A stretch of 64,000 bases of DNA, taken from assembly GCF_963576615.1 (NCBI RefSeq), contig NC_088709.1:12964764-13028763 (forward strand), written 5' to 3'. Shown here piece after piece: positions 11,189 to 20,580 of the stretch. A model generated the notes under the pieces. It saw only the letters and a list, made by a program, of their open reading frames with translations. It was not told where the DNA came from and made no database searches. Positions within the stretch are counted from its first letter, which is position 1. The number at the start of each line of letters is the position of its first letter. The translations under genes were made by a program, and so were the position numbers. Source of the DNA: Watersipora subatra. Taxonomy: Eukaryota; Bryozoa; Gymnolaemata; Cheilostomatida; Watersiporidae.

Positions 11189-12016
11189 TTATTTTCTTAC
11201 TTCCACGATTTCCTTGTTTTTGATTTTGAAAGTTTTGGTTGGTTCTTTGCTCCTGATCTGTTTTAGCTCTTGTCGAAGACGAAAATCCTCTTCTTGTTCA
11301 GATTTATTTAAATCTAGTCGAGCAAAGATCCCAGGTTTTTTCAAATCATTAATGGCTTTCAAGATGTCCCATTTTTTATGTTTGCCTTCTGTGCACAGTT
11401 TCACGGGCCTACACTTATTAGTTTTTTCCTTTTGGTCATATTGACCAAGTCTGAACAAAGAATCTTTGTTTACTGTGGTTGTTAGGTGACATTCATCTAA
11501 TATGGATTTAACACTTTCCATGGTCTCATCAATATTGGATTCTTGTATACCAAAGATAATAACATTTTTGTCGCGAATGTTCTTAGACTCGGTTTCCTCT
11601 TTTTTGATCGAGGTACTAGCTGCCTTGGCTATGACTGCTGAGTTGGTCTCCAATTGGGAGACTGCCTCAGCGTATGTTTTCTGAATGTTATTGATCTTAC
11701 TATCTATTGAATTGCTAATAAGCTCATGTATTTTATCTACTTTAACCTCAATCTGCTCTAGCCTATCAGCATGAATATCACACCTTGCACAGAACCAGTG
11801 CAAACCTTTAGTACTCAACAGATCCAAGAGACTCTCAGGAACATCAACACATAAACCGTGGAACCAAAAATGGCAAATCTCACACTCAATGGATGACCCT
11901 GAACTTTCATCTATGGCTTTTTTACACTTGCCACACAGCTCTGCATTAGCATAACCACAGCCAGGACCTGATGTTGACATGGCTTTTTTCCTTATAGTGT
12001 GTTTTCCACCTGCCAT
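11189..12016 (-). CDS. LINE ORF1 with PHD finger
   Basis: The first ATG in context gives MAGGKHTIRKKAMSTSG and about 275 residues. Residues about 25-75 form a PHD-type zinc finger: CGKCKKAIDE, IECEICHFWFHGLC and HWFCARC. Then comes a coiled-coil stretch (RLEQIEVKVDKIHELISNS) and a folded segment NVIIFGIQESN ... FRLGQYDQ ... RPVKL, like the RRM-type part of LINE ORF1 proteins. PHD-bearing ORF1 proteins are known in CR1/L2/Jockey-related LINEs of invertebrates. The frame is undamaged. ORF2 follows with a few bases of overlap. Confidence 0.88.
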   Translation of the reverse strand: MAGGKHTIRKKAMSTSGPGCGYANAELCGKCKKAIDESSGSSIECEICHFWFHGLCVDVPESLLDLLSTKGLHWFCARCDIHADRLEQIEVKVDKIHELISNSIDSKINNIQKTYAEAVSQLETNSAVIAKAASTSIKKEETESKNIRDKNVIIFGIQESNIDETMESVKSILDECHLTTTVNKDSLFRLGQYDQKEKTNKCRPVKLCTEGKHKKWDILKAINDLKKPGIFARLDLNKSEQEEDFRLRQELKQIRSKEPTKTFKIKNKEIVEVRK

Positions 12017-12857
12017 GATGATCACCGAGTTTAGTAATAAATATTAAAAACTTGGGACTTAAAATTTAAAAAGATCCCACTCAGTGTCATATACCTGGTA
12101 GCGCCTGAAACGGCCGAGCTACCCTTAATGTGTTATGTTAGTATAAAATATAAATCAGGATAAATAAAGGATAATAAAAAGGGGTAATAAAAGGTATGTG
12201 AGAGAAATTGTAAAAAGAAATCTAGAAATCTTCGAAGAGCTCTGAAAAGCACGACTATCTAGGGACATGTTAGGGACAACTAAGCACGATTGCTTAGTTG
12301 TCCCTAACATAATTCCACGGTTTAGCATATAACCAACTACTAAAATTACTTAAAGCGTCATCCCAAAGATACAAGGTAAGAATCTGAAGGCACAAATAGA
12401 CATTCAACAATATTGTACAATGATAGCTTTGAATGAGTAGGTCGAAAGCCTGATGAAATTTTATCCGTTACTACAATTACTTTCAACACCTGACTGACAT
12501 AGTTTAACATATATGAACAATATATTATAAACTTTTACCAACCAGTTGTGATAATGTGTTCATTTAACGTGCTCTTTCAAAAACAACCATCAAGGTTTTT
12601 GCTAAAATAGATGTTAGCAATGGAAAGCGCTCTTGGCAACGGAAACAACATGCCCGATGGCATAAACTAATATCTTATTGATTGACAGGCAAACAGTGGG
12701 TCGGCAGCAGATCATAACGTACCTACGCGTGCTAACATAATCGTTGGTATCAGTTATAGCTGCTCCATTCAATCACATTCGACGAACAAATCCGGTGCCT
12801 GCTACTGATCCGATGCGAAAGCTCCCGCAAAGATACTATGTAGATAGTTGTTTGTAG
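12017..12857. other. LINE 5' region and unassigned DNA
   Basis: This lies between the LINE ORF1 start and the DIRS terminus. The first part is presumably the LINE 5' UTR. It includes the perfect hairpin listed separately at 12268-12309. No other gene or repeat boundary can be supported. Confidence 0.4.
12268..12309. repeat. Perfect 19-bp hairpin
   Basis: TGTTAGGGACAACTAAGCA, then the 4-base loop CGAT, then the exact reverse complement of the arm. A third partial copy of the AGGGACA word sits just upstream at 12261. It could be a short fold-back element or a structured RNA leader of the LINE; neither is proven. Confidence 0.7.
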
Positions 12858-12946
12858 GATTTAGAAATTAAATGAGATTTAATTGTAACTATCTTGATTA
12901 CATAATGAAAAAAAGATCAATTTGAGACTGTGAGTGCATTCACTAC
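12858..12946. repeat. DIRS right terminal repeat, outer part
   Basis: The outer edge GATTTAGAAATTAAATGAGA runs to GATCAATTT (about 12922). From there TCAATTTGAGACTGTGAG TGCATTCACTAC matches the inverse of 20511-20560. The outer edge, about 12858-12922, matches the inverse of 17339-17414 in the internal complementary region. The repeat resumes after the nested LTR element at 17088 (TAGGAGATAGC). Confidence 0.8.
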
Positions 12947-13175
12947 TGTGGTGAGAGAAGAGAGTCATGACATACAGCTTGCGCTTGTAGCGGGCATTGT
13001 TACATAGTTGTGGTTTGCCTTTGGAATGTGTTCATTACTGGCAGTAAGCCTTACTCTTATGTCATTGGCTGTGCCTCTTTTGTCTATTTTGTGTTGTTTG
13101 AGATTATGTAGGCACTCACTTCTTCACTCGCAGTGGTACAATAAAGTCATATAGTGTACAGCGCATTTCAGCTCA
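12947..13175 (+). repeat. 5' LTR, 229 bp
   Basis: TG...CA ends, preceded by ACTAC. GTGGTACAATAAAGTCATAT near 13133-13152 contains AATAAA, the likely polyadenylation signal. The sequence just inside (AGCTATTTCGGC) should be the tRNA primer site, but I cannot match it to a particular tRNA by eye. Confidence 0.95.
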
Positions 13176-13190
13176 AGCTATTTCGGCATT

Positions 13191-14174
13191 ATGACAGTGA
13201 AGCTTTCAGATTTAGGACAGCGTTATGAAGATAAAACTAGTGGGGACTTTGGAGAGTGGTGCAACAAACTCGAGTTGATAGCAAAGCTCCAAAAAGTAGA
13301 GGATTTGGTATCATTCTTGCCGTTATTTCTTTCCGGACCAGCATTTGCTGTCTATAAACAGCTAGATGACAGTACTAAAGGCAATTATACGAAGCTAAAA
13401 GAAGAGCTACTCTAAGCATTCAGTGATAATAGTTTTAGTGCATACGAACAGTTACGAGCACGGACATTGGTTGATGGGGAAACTGTGGATGTGTACTTGG
13501 CCGATTTACGAAGGTTAGTGGCCTTAATTGGCCAGACAGAACCGGAACCACTTTTAAAATGCGCTTTTGTTGCTGGGCTACCCGATGAGATCACTACCCA
13601 GTTAAAATCTGTAGCATCTGTGGAGAAGCTAAGCTTGACGGATCTGGTTAGCTGAGCGAGAATGATGATGTCCAGCAGAGCAACAGATGCTGGTTCTTGT
13701 GCTATTGGCTATACAAAGAAGGACAGTACTTGCTACGGATGTTCTAAGGTTGGGCATACCTATCACCAGGGTGGTGCGAGCAACCGCAACAATGCAAGGC
13801 GGCAGGTTCAATGTTACAGATGCCAGAAATTTGGTCACATCAGCCGACACTGTAAACAAGAACAGGGAAACGACAAAGGGGGAGTATCGTTGCTGGATGC
13901 TCCCCCCTGCCCTAAAGTAAGCAGAATGTTACCATTCAAATCTGTTAAAATTCAAAGACATGACAATGTGGCATTAGTTGATTGCAGATGTGAACAGTCT
14001 GTTATACGCCAAGATTTGATTCGCCGACTAGGGTTACAATTGCAAGGGCCACCTCAGCTAGTGACTATGCTAAACGAACATGTTGGTAAATGTGCAGGAG
14101 AAGCATTATTACAAGTGACAGCCAAGAGTCAAACAATTGAGCTAAAGTGTCTCGTGGCGCCGTATTTGTTGTGA
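13191..14174 (+). pseudogene. Gag, zinc knuckles and protease start, broken by stops
   Basis: A single reading frame runs from the ATG (MTVKLSDLGQRYEDKTSGDF) through in-frame stops at 13413-13415 and 13653-13655. Gag capsid features are FGEWCNKLELIAKLQKVEDL, FLPLFLSGPAFAVYKQL and GETVDVYLADLRRLVALIG. Two CCHC-like knuckles follow: CYGCSKVGHTYHQ (the last Cys is missing) and CYRCQKFGHISRHC (complete). The protease begins VALVDCRCEQSVI, where the usual DTG/DSG is DCR, so the active site is lost. The frame stops at 14172 just before the second protease half. Confidence 0.85.
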
Positions 14175-14183
14175 GGCTGTTCC

Positions 14184-14456
14184 ATGATTCTCGGTATGGA
14201 TGCCATTATAAGACTTGGTGGCATGGTGGTCTCCCAAAGCTGTGATATGAGTTTTATGGCATCTACCAGAGTGATCAATGTTGGAGTAGTTGAAAATCAA
14301 CAAAAGTTACTTATGAACGAAAAGGAAACAGTAGTAATCAACGACAGAGACTTTAGCGCTGTCTTCGATGGCTCAAAGTGGGCAGTAAGCTGGAAGTGGT
14401 TGGCAAAAGAGCCTGTGTTGCGAAACAATTGTGCCGAGTGTGTCGAGTGGAAGTAG
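14184..14456 (+). pseudogene. Protease C-terminal half and RT connector
   Basis: Same frame as Gag, reopening after the stop at 14172. MILGMDAIIRLGGMVVSQS is the retropepsin C-terminal ILGMD motif. AVFDGSKWAVSWKWLAKEP is the connector, whose counterpart in the minus-strand element is KGRWTVSWRWFEESPKG. The frame ends with TAG at 14454-14456; the polypeptide resumes in a different frame at VEQWINNGWLQP. Confidence 0.75.
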
Positions 14457-15949
14457 AACAATGGATTAACAATGGATGGCTACAGCCTCACAATGAGAAA
14501 TTACATGGAAAGGTAACAGGAGTCATACAGCTAATGGCTGCCGCCCAGCCAAACAAACCAACCAAAGTTCACCCTGTGATGAACTATAGCAAAGAATTAA
14601 ACAGTTACATTAGCAATCATCCAGGGTGTGATGTCGCACCGTGCCAGGATAAACTAAAGAATTGGCGTAAACTTGGTGACAATGCATGTGTTTTGGATTT
14701 AAAGAAAGCGTACCTGCAGTTACATGTACATGGAGACATCCATAGGTTTCAGGCTGTGAACTACAAGGGTAAGTTGTATGTCATGACTCGAATGGGGTTT
14801 GGGTTAAGTGTGGCTCCAAAAATTATGTCAGTTATACTACAAAAAGTTGAAGCGTTAGACGAAATTGTGGCCAAAGGTACTGATCACTATGTCGACGACA
14901 TTTTTGTCAATGAGGCTGTTGTGTCTGCAAAGCGAGTGCAGCACCATTTTTCAAGTTTTGGGTTAGTCACAAAGGAACCTGTACCATTGTCTGATGCACG
15001 GGTATTAGGGTTGAGGGTGACTACAAATGGTGCTGAAGTGAGATGGTCGAGAGATGGACCCTTGCCAGCAGTGGGCACTAAAGTTACAAAGCGAGAGCTG
15101 TTTTCTGTTTGTGGCAAGCTAACCGGCCATTATCCAGTAGCGGGCTGGCTGCGCGTGTCATGCAGTTATATGAAGCGTTTAGCAAATGTAGTTGAGTGGG
15201 ATAGCGACATACCAAATGATGTGGTAAGGATGCTTCATGAGACATTGAAATACATAGAGGAACATGATCCCGTCGGAGGTGTATGGATGGTGCCAGGCTG
15301 TGACCATGGAACAGTTTGGTATGATGCTAGTAGCATTGCTATTGAGGTTTGTATAAAAGTAGGTGATGTTGTGGTCGAGGATGCGTCTTGGTTAAGGAAA
15401 GAGGATGATGGAGCACACATAAATGTAGCAGAATTGGATGCTGTGGTAAAGGGATTAAATTTGGCCATGAAATGGAACCTGAAAAGATTAACTGTAGTAA
15501 CCGATTCCAAGTCAGTTTGTGCATGGGTGCAGTCTGTTATAACGGATAGTCATCGACCGAAGGTTAGCGGGTTGTGCGAAATGATAGTGAGGCGTAGGTT
15601 GGGGCTAATTGCACAGCTGATTGATGAGTGTGAGGTGGAGTTAACCATCAAATTGGTTAACTCATCCAGCAACAAAGCTGACGTGTTAACCAGGGTGAGG
15701 CAGAAATGGTTAGTGAATACTACTAAAGTGGCCAATGTAGCAGTAGTGGATAATGGCGCTAGTTATGACGATGTGAGAAAAACCCATGACCTGCACCATT
15801 TTGGGATCGACAGAACCTTGTATATTGCTGAGCAAAGGTTAGGTAAACGCGTGAGCAGGAAGGCTGTAAAAACATTGTTGAAAATTACCCGGCATGTCAA
15901 AGGGTGGATCCTGCCCCCATGCGATGGACTAAGGGAAATTTGGAGGTAG
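14440..15949 (+). pseudogene. Reverse transcriptase, RNase H and integrase zinc region
   Basis: This is the longest open stretch of the element. RT: VEQWINNGWLQP, HPVMNYSKELN, ACVLDLKKAYLQLHVHG, RMGFGLSVAPKIM and the catalytic box HYVDDIFVNE (YVDD, 14888-14899). RNase H: TVWYDASSIAIEV (D), HINVAELDAVVKG (E) and LTVVTDSKSVCAW (D), ending with NKADVLTRVRQKW. The integrase N-terminal region starts near THDLHHFGIDRTLYIAEQRL, giving the His pair; the Cys pair is imperfect. A frameshift near 15910 separates this from the integrase core. All polymerase and RNase H catalytic acids are present. Confidence 0.88.
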
Positions 15950-16812
15950 AAGGAGTTTGGGAATGGCTTGCTACAGATATATGTCACTACAGGAATATAC
16001 CATACCTAACTATTATAGATTGTGGTCCAAGCAGATTTTCAATATGGGTAAGACTACAAAATGATACAGCAGATGCAGTGTCACTACAGCTAGCTTGTGT
16101 GTTTAGAGAAAGAGGGCCTCCTGTCGAAGTGCTTTCAGACAATGGACCCTGCTTTCGTGGCAATCGTTTTGAGTCATTGTTGCAAACATGGGGAGTAGAA
16201 CACATATATAGTTGTGCATATCGTGCATCTGGTAACGGAATAGTTGAGAGAATCCACAGGACAATCAAGCGTATGGCTGCACGCTCGGGTGGTAGTAGCA
16301 GTGACATGGTATTCTACTACAACAATTCACATAATGCTGAAGGAGTGGTGCCGGCAAAGAAGTTGTATGCGTATGTGCCTAGGCTGCATAGATTAGTTGA
16401 AGAGGGAGATGGTATGCGACGACAGCGAGACGTGACATGTAACCCATTTAGAGTAGGTGATCAGGTATATGTCAAGCCAGCAAATGGAAAGTGCACATCT
16501 GTGTAGAAGTTAGGTACAGTGACTGCACTAGTATCAAACACAGCTGTGGAAGTTGACAAGATGACTCGTCATGTTGCACATCTGCGTCACGCTTGCAGAG
16601 AAAGTGAGGACGACGATAGCAGGAAAATTGAGATTATCCAGAATGCTGAATGTGTAGAAGCAGATTTGGCAGATGTTGAAAGGCATAGTGATTTGGCTGT
16701 ACGCAGTAATAGTCACCCGCCAGTATCGGTGGTAGATAACACAGTTACCAGTAGAAGTGAAACACGAGATCGTAGGCAGCCAAAGTGGCTAGCAGATTTT
16801 TACGTAGAGTAA
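15904..16812 (+). pseudogene. Integrase catalytic core and C-terminal domain
   Basis: The D-D-E triad is visible: WLATDICHYRN, EVLSDNGPCFRG and ASGNGIVERIHRTIKR. After FRVGDQVYVKPANGKCTSV a TAG at 16504-16506 interrupts the frame. It resumes in the same frame with KLGTVTALVSNTAVEVDKMT, an SH3-like C-terminal domain, and ends at 16812 just before the polypurine tract. The enzyme would insert the DNA copy into the host genome. No chromodomain is seen. The upstream frameshift and internal stop make this copy defective. Confidence 0.87.
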
Positions 16813-16853
16813 AAGGAAAAAAGGGTTCTGTGATCTATAGGATCAGGGGGAGC

Positions 16854-17082
16854 TGTGGTGAGAGAAGAGAGTCATGACATACAGCTCGCGCTTGTAGCGG
16901 GCATTGTTACATAGTTGTGGTTTGCCTTTGGAATGTGTTCATTACTGGCAATGAGCCTTACTCTTATGTCATTGGCTGTGCCCCTTTTGTCTATCTTGTG
17001 TTGTTTGAGATTATGTAGGCACTCACTTCTTCACTCGCAGTGGTACAATAAAGTCATATAGTGTACAGCACATTTCAGCTCA
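16854..17082 (+). repeat. 3' LTR, 229 bp
   Basis: Same length as the 5' LTR with six transition differences, followed by the ACTAC duplication. The purine run ATCAGGGGGAG just before it (about 16841-16852) is a good candidate for the polypurine tract that primes plus-strand synthesis. Confidence 0.95.
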
Positions 17083-17338
17083 ACTACTAGGAGATAGCGT
17101 ATTAGCGTTCAATATTCAAGTTATTCAACTTGTATGAGCAATGTGGCGGCCAAAAACCGAGAGGAAAGACAAATACCAACTTTTTACTCTTGGCTTATAC
17201 ATCAGTCATTCGCAAAACCAAATCAACGGTAACACCATCACACCAAGGAATTTACACTAAAAACATACAGTGTCTTTGTTTACACCAAGATATCATTACC
17301 AAAGGTTGTCATCACAAACCCAAGGGGGATGCGTCGGG

Positions 17339-17461
17339 AAATTGATCTCTTTTTCATTATGTAATCGAAATAATTACAATTAAATTTTGATTAAATATCA
17401 TTCAATTTTTAAATCATTTCTCAACATATTTACAAGGCTATCAATATGAGATTGTGTCAGT
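17339..17461. repeat. DIRS internal complementary region (circle-junction copy)
   Basis: 17339-17414 (AAATTGATCTCTTTTTCATT onward) matches the inverse of the outer right edge 12858-12922. 17412-17461 (ATCATTTCTCAACATATTTA onward) matches the outer left edge read from 20580. The two edges are abutted, exactly the arrangement used by DIRS elements to template a circular DNA intermediate. An insertion of about 11 bp (TTTGATTAAAT) distinguishes this copy from the right edge. Confidence 0.78.
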
Positions 17462-17499
17462 CACAGTCACATTGACAGTCACATTGTGAGTACCATATT

Positions 17500-18540
17500 A
17501 GACAAAATTCAACCAATGATATACAGCCCCCACATGAACAAACCCAAACCCAACTAGGCTTGCATCAGATTGGACAGTAAAGTCATAACTGACTGAATCA
17601 CTAATGGGCACTCTAACACCAACCCTGGACTCAAATGCCTAAAACCTCATATCCAACTTTGCTGCTTCTGGTAAGCTGCATTGTCTGTCGAAGTTTCCTT
17701 TGTTTAGTGAAAGTGCATTGATTTTACATGCCTCTAAACCACGGTAATGTAGCCTACAATAATGATAGGCAGGAAGAACTGATATTATATAGCCAATTAC
17801 TTGCGCAAGTTTTTTAATAAGAATACTTAAACAATTCAGCATGTCAGAGGCAAGTCGTGTGATCTTTCCAATTTTATCTTCGGGCAGAGTCAAGATATAA
17901 TTACCAGTGCTAAACTTAAAGCCTAAGAGCTCAATTGTCTGAACAGGTTGCAAGACAGATTTGTCCCAGTTTAAAAAAAGCCAGCTTTCTGAAACAATGC
18001 CACAAAAGCTTTAATATCAGCCGAACACTTATGATAAGAGTGCTCCACAAGCAAACAGTCATCAATATAGGCCACTGATGAAAACCCTGAAGATGGCAAA
18101 TGACTAAAAAGCACTTTCATAGTACAAGTGAATAATTTGGTTGCACTAGCAAGACCATTAGGCAAGACCTGATACTCAGAAACTTTTTCATCCAGCTTGA
18201 ATCGCAAATATTTCTTAAAATAGTCATGTATTGGTATACTATAGTAAGCTTTCTCAAGATCAACAGAGGCCAGAAAGAAATTTTTCTGAATCAATATCCT
18301 AGCGTCATGAACAGATTACATTTTAAAATGATCATACGCGATGGATTCATTGAGACATTTAAGATTTAAAATCATAGGACTCGTACTATCTTTCTTAGGA
18401 ACAAGAAACACAGAGGATATAACTTTGCCTTGAACAGAATACACTTCTCTAGCTGTATCTAAATTCACTAGTTTGCTGGTTTCAAACCTTAATGTATAAA
18501 GGTCCCCAGTATTAGACACATACGAAGCTTGATATGGCAA
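17500..18540 (-). pseudogene. DIRS-like reverse transcriptase and start of RNase H, broken
   Basis: The frame from 18540 contains SVFLVPKKDSTSPMILNLK (fingers/palm entry). After an in-frame stop at 18316-18318 it continues FFLASVDLEKAYYSIPIH and SSVAYIDDCLLVEHSYHK, with the YIDD box intact. A frameshift in a T-run near 17970 leads to QTIELLGFKFSTGNYILTLP and LAQVIGYIISVLPAYHYC RLHYRGLE. This Q-x-IG-x-I-x-S-x-x-PA block is characteristic of DIRS/Ngaro-type polymerases. After another stop at 17639, VQSDASLVGFGFVHVG marks the start of RNase H, which is cut short. Confidence 0.82.
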
Positions 18541-18549
18541 AAACCAAGT

Positions 18550-19939
18550 TCAAGTTTGCACTTCCTCCAGTACATATTGGTCATGAGTTAAAGTGGACCA
18601 AAATTGATAACAGTTTTTCAGGTTTCCAGAGACAATGTTTTCTTTTCTTACATTGTTTAATTTTTTGTGCTGTTGTTGTGGTTGCTGCTGTTGCCATTGG
18701 TCTGATATGACTTCAGTAGAAACTTTCTTTTTTCTCAGGTTTCCAGAGACAATGTTTTCTTTTCTTACATTGTTTAATTTTTTGTGCTGTTGTTGTGGTT
18801 GCTGCTGTTGCCATTGGGCTGATATGACTTCAGTAGAAACTTTCTTTTTCCCCTCTTGAAATTGTTCTGGTAATTTTTGCTCAGAAAATGTTTGTTCTGA
18901 CTCGGATCTTGAAACAATGCAGTGCCAGGATTGGCAACAGTCAAACAGCACAAAACAATGACATTAATAAATAGATTGACTGTAACCTATACCTAATGTC
19001 AAAATGACTGGGAGATTCTATACCGTTCCAGTTTTTTGACCTATTATTTGCTAGTTTGTCACCAAGCTCCGCTTGCTTCATAGCATTGGTCAACTTCTTG
19101 TCATCTCCGAATAGCAAATCAGTCAAAGGTACATCAGCACCACAGAGTTTTTTGAACGACGGTGCTATGTCACGCTTCAAGCTTTCTCTCTGAAACGCAC
19201 AGTCAAGCACAGCAATTAATAAGCAAGTAAGAAGCTTGATAAACACCATCATTGGAAGCTGGTGTTGCTTTTCATCTACATGTATGTATTACTAATATAA
19301 TTTTACTCACCCTATACATGTTCAAGCTGTAGAATGATTGTTCTATTAGTGTTAAGGCGTCAAATGATGCTTCATAGAGTCTCTCCAACTCAGGGTCCTT
19401 TATGTTCTTGCTTTGTTGGAACACATATCCGTCACAGTAGCCATCGCCATAATACTTTTGCTGACCAAGCCCCGAATTCTTCCTAATCCGGTATCTTTTT
19501 GACAGTGGTGGCAGTTTGTTGTTAATTGTAGCATTAACCTTGACATCTCTCAGATACTTTGTGTTACTTGGTGGTTTTATTTTCTCCAGCTTTGCCTTCA
19601 ACTTGTTTGACGCCACACGAGTTGTCATTCTCTTATCTATAGAGCAAGCTCTTGAGCCCGCTATTTCTGGGATTAAATCATCATCCTCATCGATGCACCA
19701 ATACACATCTGAAATTTTTGTTTCATCACCTGCATACCTGGTCTTATTTTGAAGCTTTTTTTCGTTTGCTTGGACTTTGCATCCTGCGTCATTTGGAACA
19801 ACTTTGCCACGTCCTCCAGTTTCAGCCCAGCATTAGATGAAGAGCCTGTAGCACCATCATTAGTGCCAGTATTTCCAGCCACATCATTTTTCTTCTCATG
19901 GGAAACTGGAGGTCTCTCAACATCACTAACATCAGACAT
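18550..19939 (-). pseudogene. DIRS-element ORF1 (Gag-like) region, fragmented
   Basis: Upstream of the RT on the same strand are several open stretches: MSDVSDVERPPVSHEKKND at 19939, then a segment with DEDDDLIPEIAGSRACSIDK and LPPLSKRYRIRKNSG. A segment with FKKLCGADVPLTDLLFGDDK (about 19250-18960) follows, then a Gln-rich part. The content (acidic, then basic Arg/Lys-rich, then polar) and place fit the first ORF of DIRS elements, but no diagnostic fold can be seen. Frames change several times. The Gln-rich part is duplicated (see 18618-18851). Confidence 0.55.
18618..18851 (-). repeat. 117-bp tandem duplication inside the DIRS ORF1
   Basis: TCAGGTTTCCAGAGACAATG begins at 18618 and again at 18735, and the two 117-bp units are nearly identical. 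On the minus strand each encodes VSTEVIS, QWQQQQPQQQHKKLNNVRK and ENIVSGNL. 117 is divisible by three, so the duplication keeps the frame. Confidence 0.9.
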
Positions 19940-20510
19940 CTACAATGCAAACAAAATGCATGCATTAGTATAATATACACTGTACATGTATATAAGATTC
20001 TGATCAATGAAATAACATTGATAGGAACAACAAGCCAATCGTGCAATGGCTCAGTGCAATGTTGTTCAACATACACCACTTAACTGGATTGGTGGGCATG
20101 GAAGAACTACACATGTATTCGTTTTCTGTCAGGCAACCTGCAGTATGCGACCCAGAAACAATGGAATAAGTTTGTTGGCTGCATGGAATCACACCACAGA
20201 ACTGTGCTAAGATAGGATTACAAGCATCCACCTGCAATCACATGAGATACCTGGGTAAAATTTTCATGCAGACTTAAAAACTAAAGCTTGATTTACACTC
20301 AACCAAAAACAAAACCATCACAATTTTTGGTTGCAAATCTATACATTTAGCTCAGCTTATATTAGCTGGTTAAGAGTGATCTAATCAACTTTGTTTCCAA
20401 AGCCACATACAAGAAGAATAAATGGAACCTGCCTTATAGATAGAAAACAGGGTCAATGTTCAGCTCAGTAACCAACCACCTCAGAGCACGAAGTACACAA
20501 CACGGTTGAA

Positions 20511-20580
20511 TGCTATCTCCTAGTAGTGAATGCACTCACAGTCTCAAATTGAGAGCTTTGTAATTATGTTGAGAAATAAT
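20511..20580. repeat. DIRS left terminal repeat
   Basis: Read on the minus strand it begins ATTATTTCTCAACATAATTA, passes AAGCTCTCAATTTGAGACTG and ends CACTACTAGGAGATAGCATT. It carries the uninterrupted form of the site that the LTR element split in the right repeat (CACTAC joined to TAGGAG). Its outer edge matches 17412-17461 in the internal complementary region. Confidence 0.82.

Larger units (their letters stand above)
12947..17082 (+). mobile_element. Full-length Ty3/Gypsy-like LTR retrotransposon, nested
   Basis: Two 229-bp LTRs (12947-13175 and 16854-17082) start TGTGGTGAG and end CAGCTCA. They are flanked by the 5-bp target duplication ACTAC (12942-12946, 17083-17087). Between them lie Gag, zinc knuckles, protease, RT, RNase H and integrase in that order. 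I count six differences between the LTRs, all transitions (about 97% identity), so insertion is fairly recent. The coding part nonetheless has in-frame stops at 13413, 13653, 14172 and 16504 and frame changes near 14450 and 15910. It inserted into the right terminal repeat of the DIRS relic. Confidence 0.95.
12858..20580 (-). mobile_element. DIRS-type retrotransposon relic, split by a nested LTR element
   Basis: Three structural signs support a DIRS element. First, inverted ends: both ends read inward as TCAATTTGAGACTGTGAG TGCATTCACTAC TAGGAGATAGC. Second, an internal complementary region at 17339-17461 joins the outer right edge to the outer left edge like a circle junction. Third, it codes for a DIRS-like reverse transcriptase (17640-18540) followed by the start of RNase H (SDASLVGFGF near 17540). 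The tyrosine recombinase and methyltransferase that complete autonomous DIRS elements are absent; the RNase H frame dies just before the internal complementary region. The LTR element at 12947-17082 sits in the right inverted repeat. Confidence 0.8.

Noticed and set aside
17100-17600. Tyrosine recombinase for the DIRS element
   Set aside because: The interval between RNase H and the complementary region is too short and codes for nothing similar.
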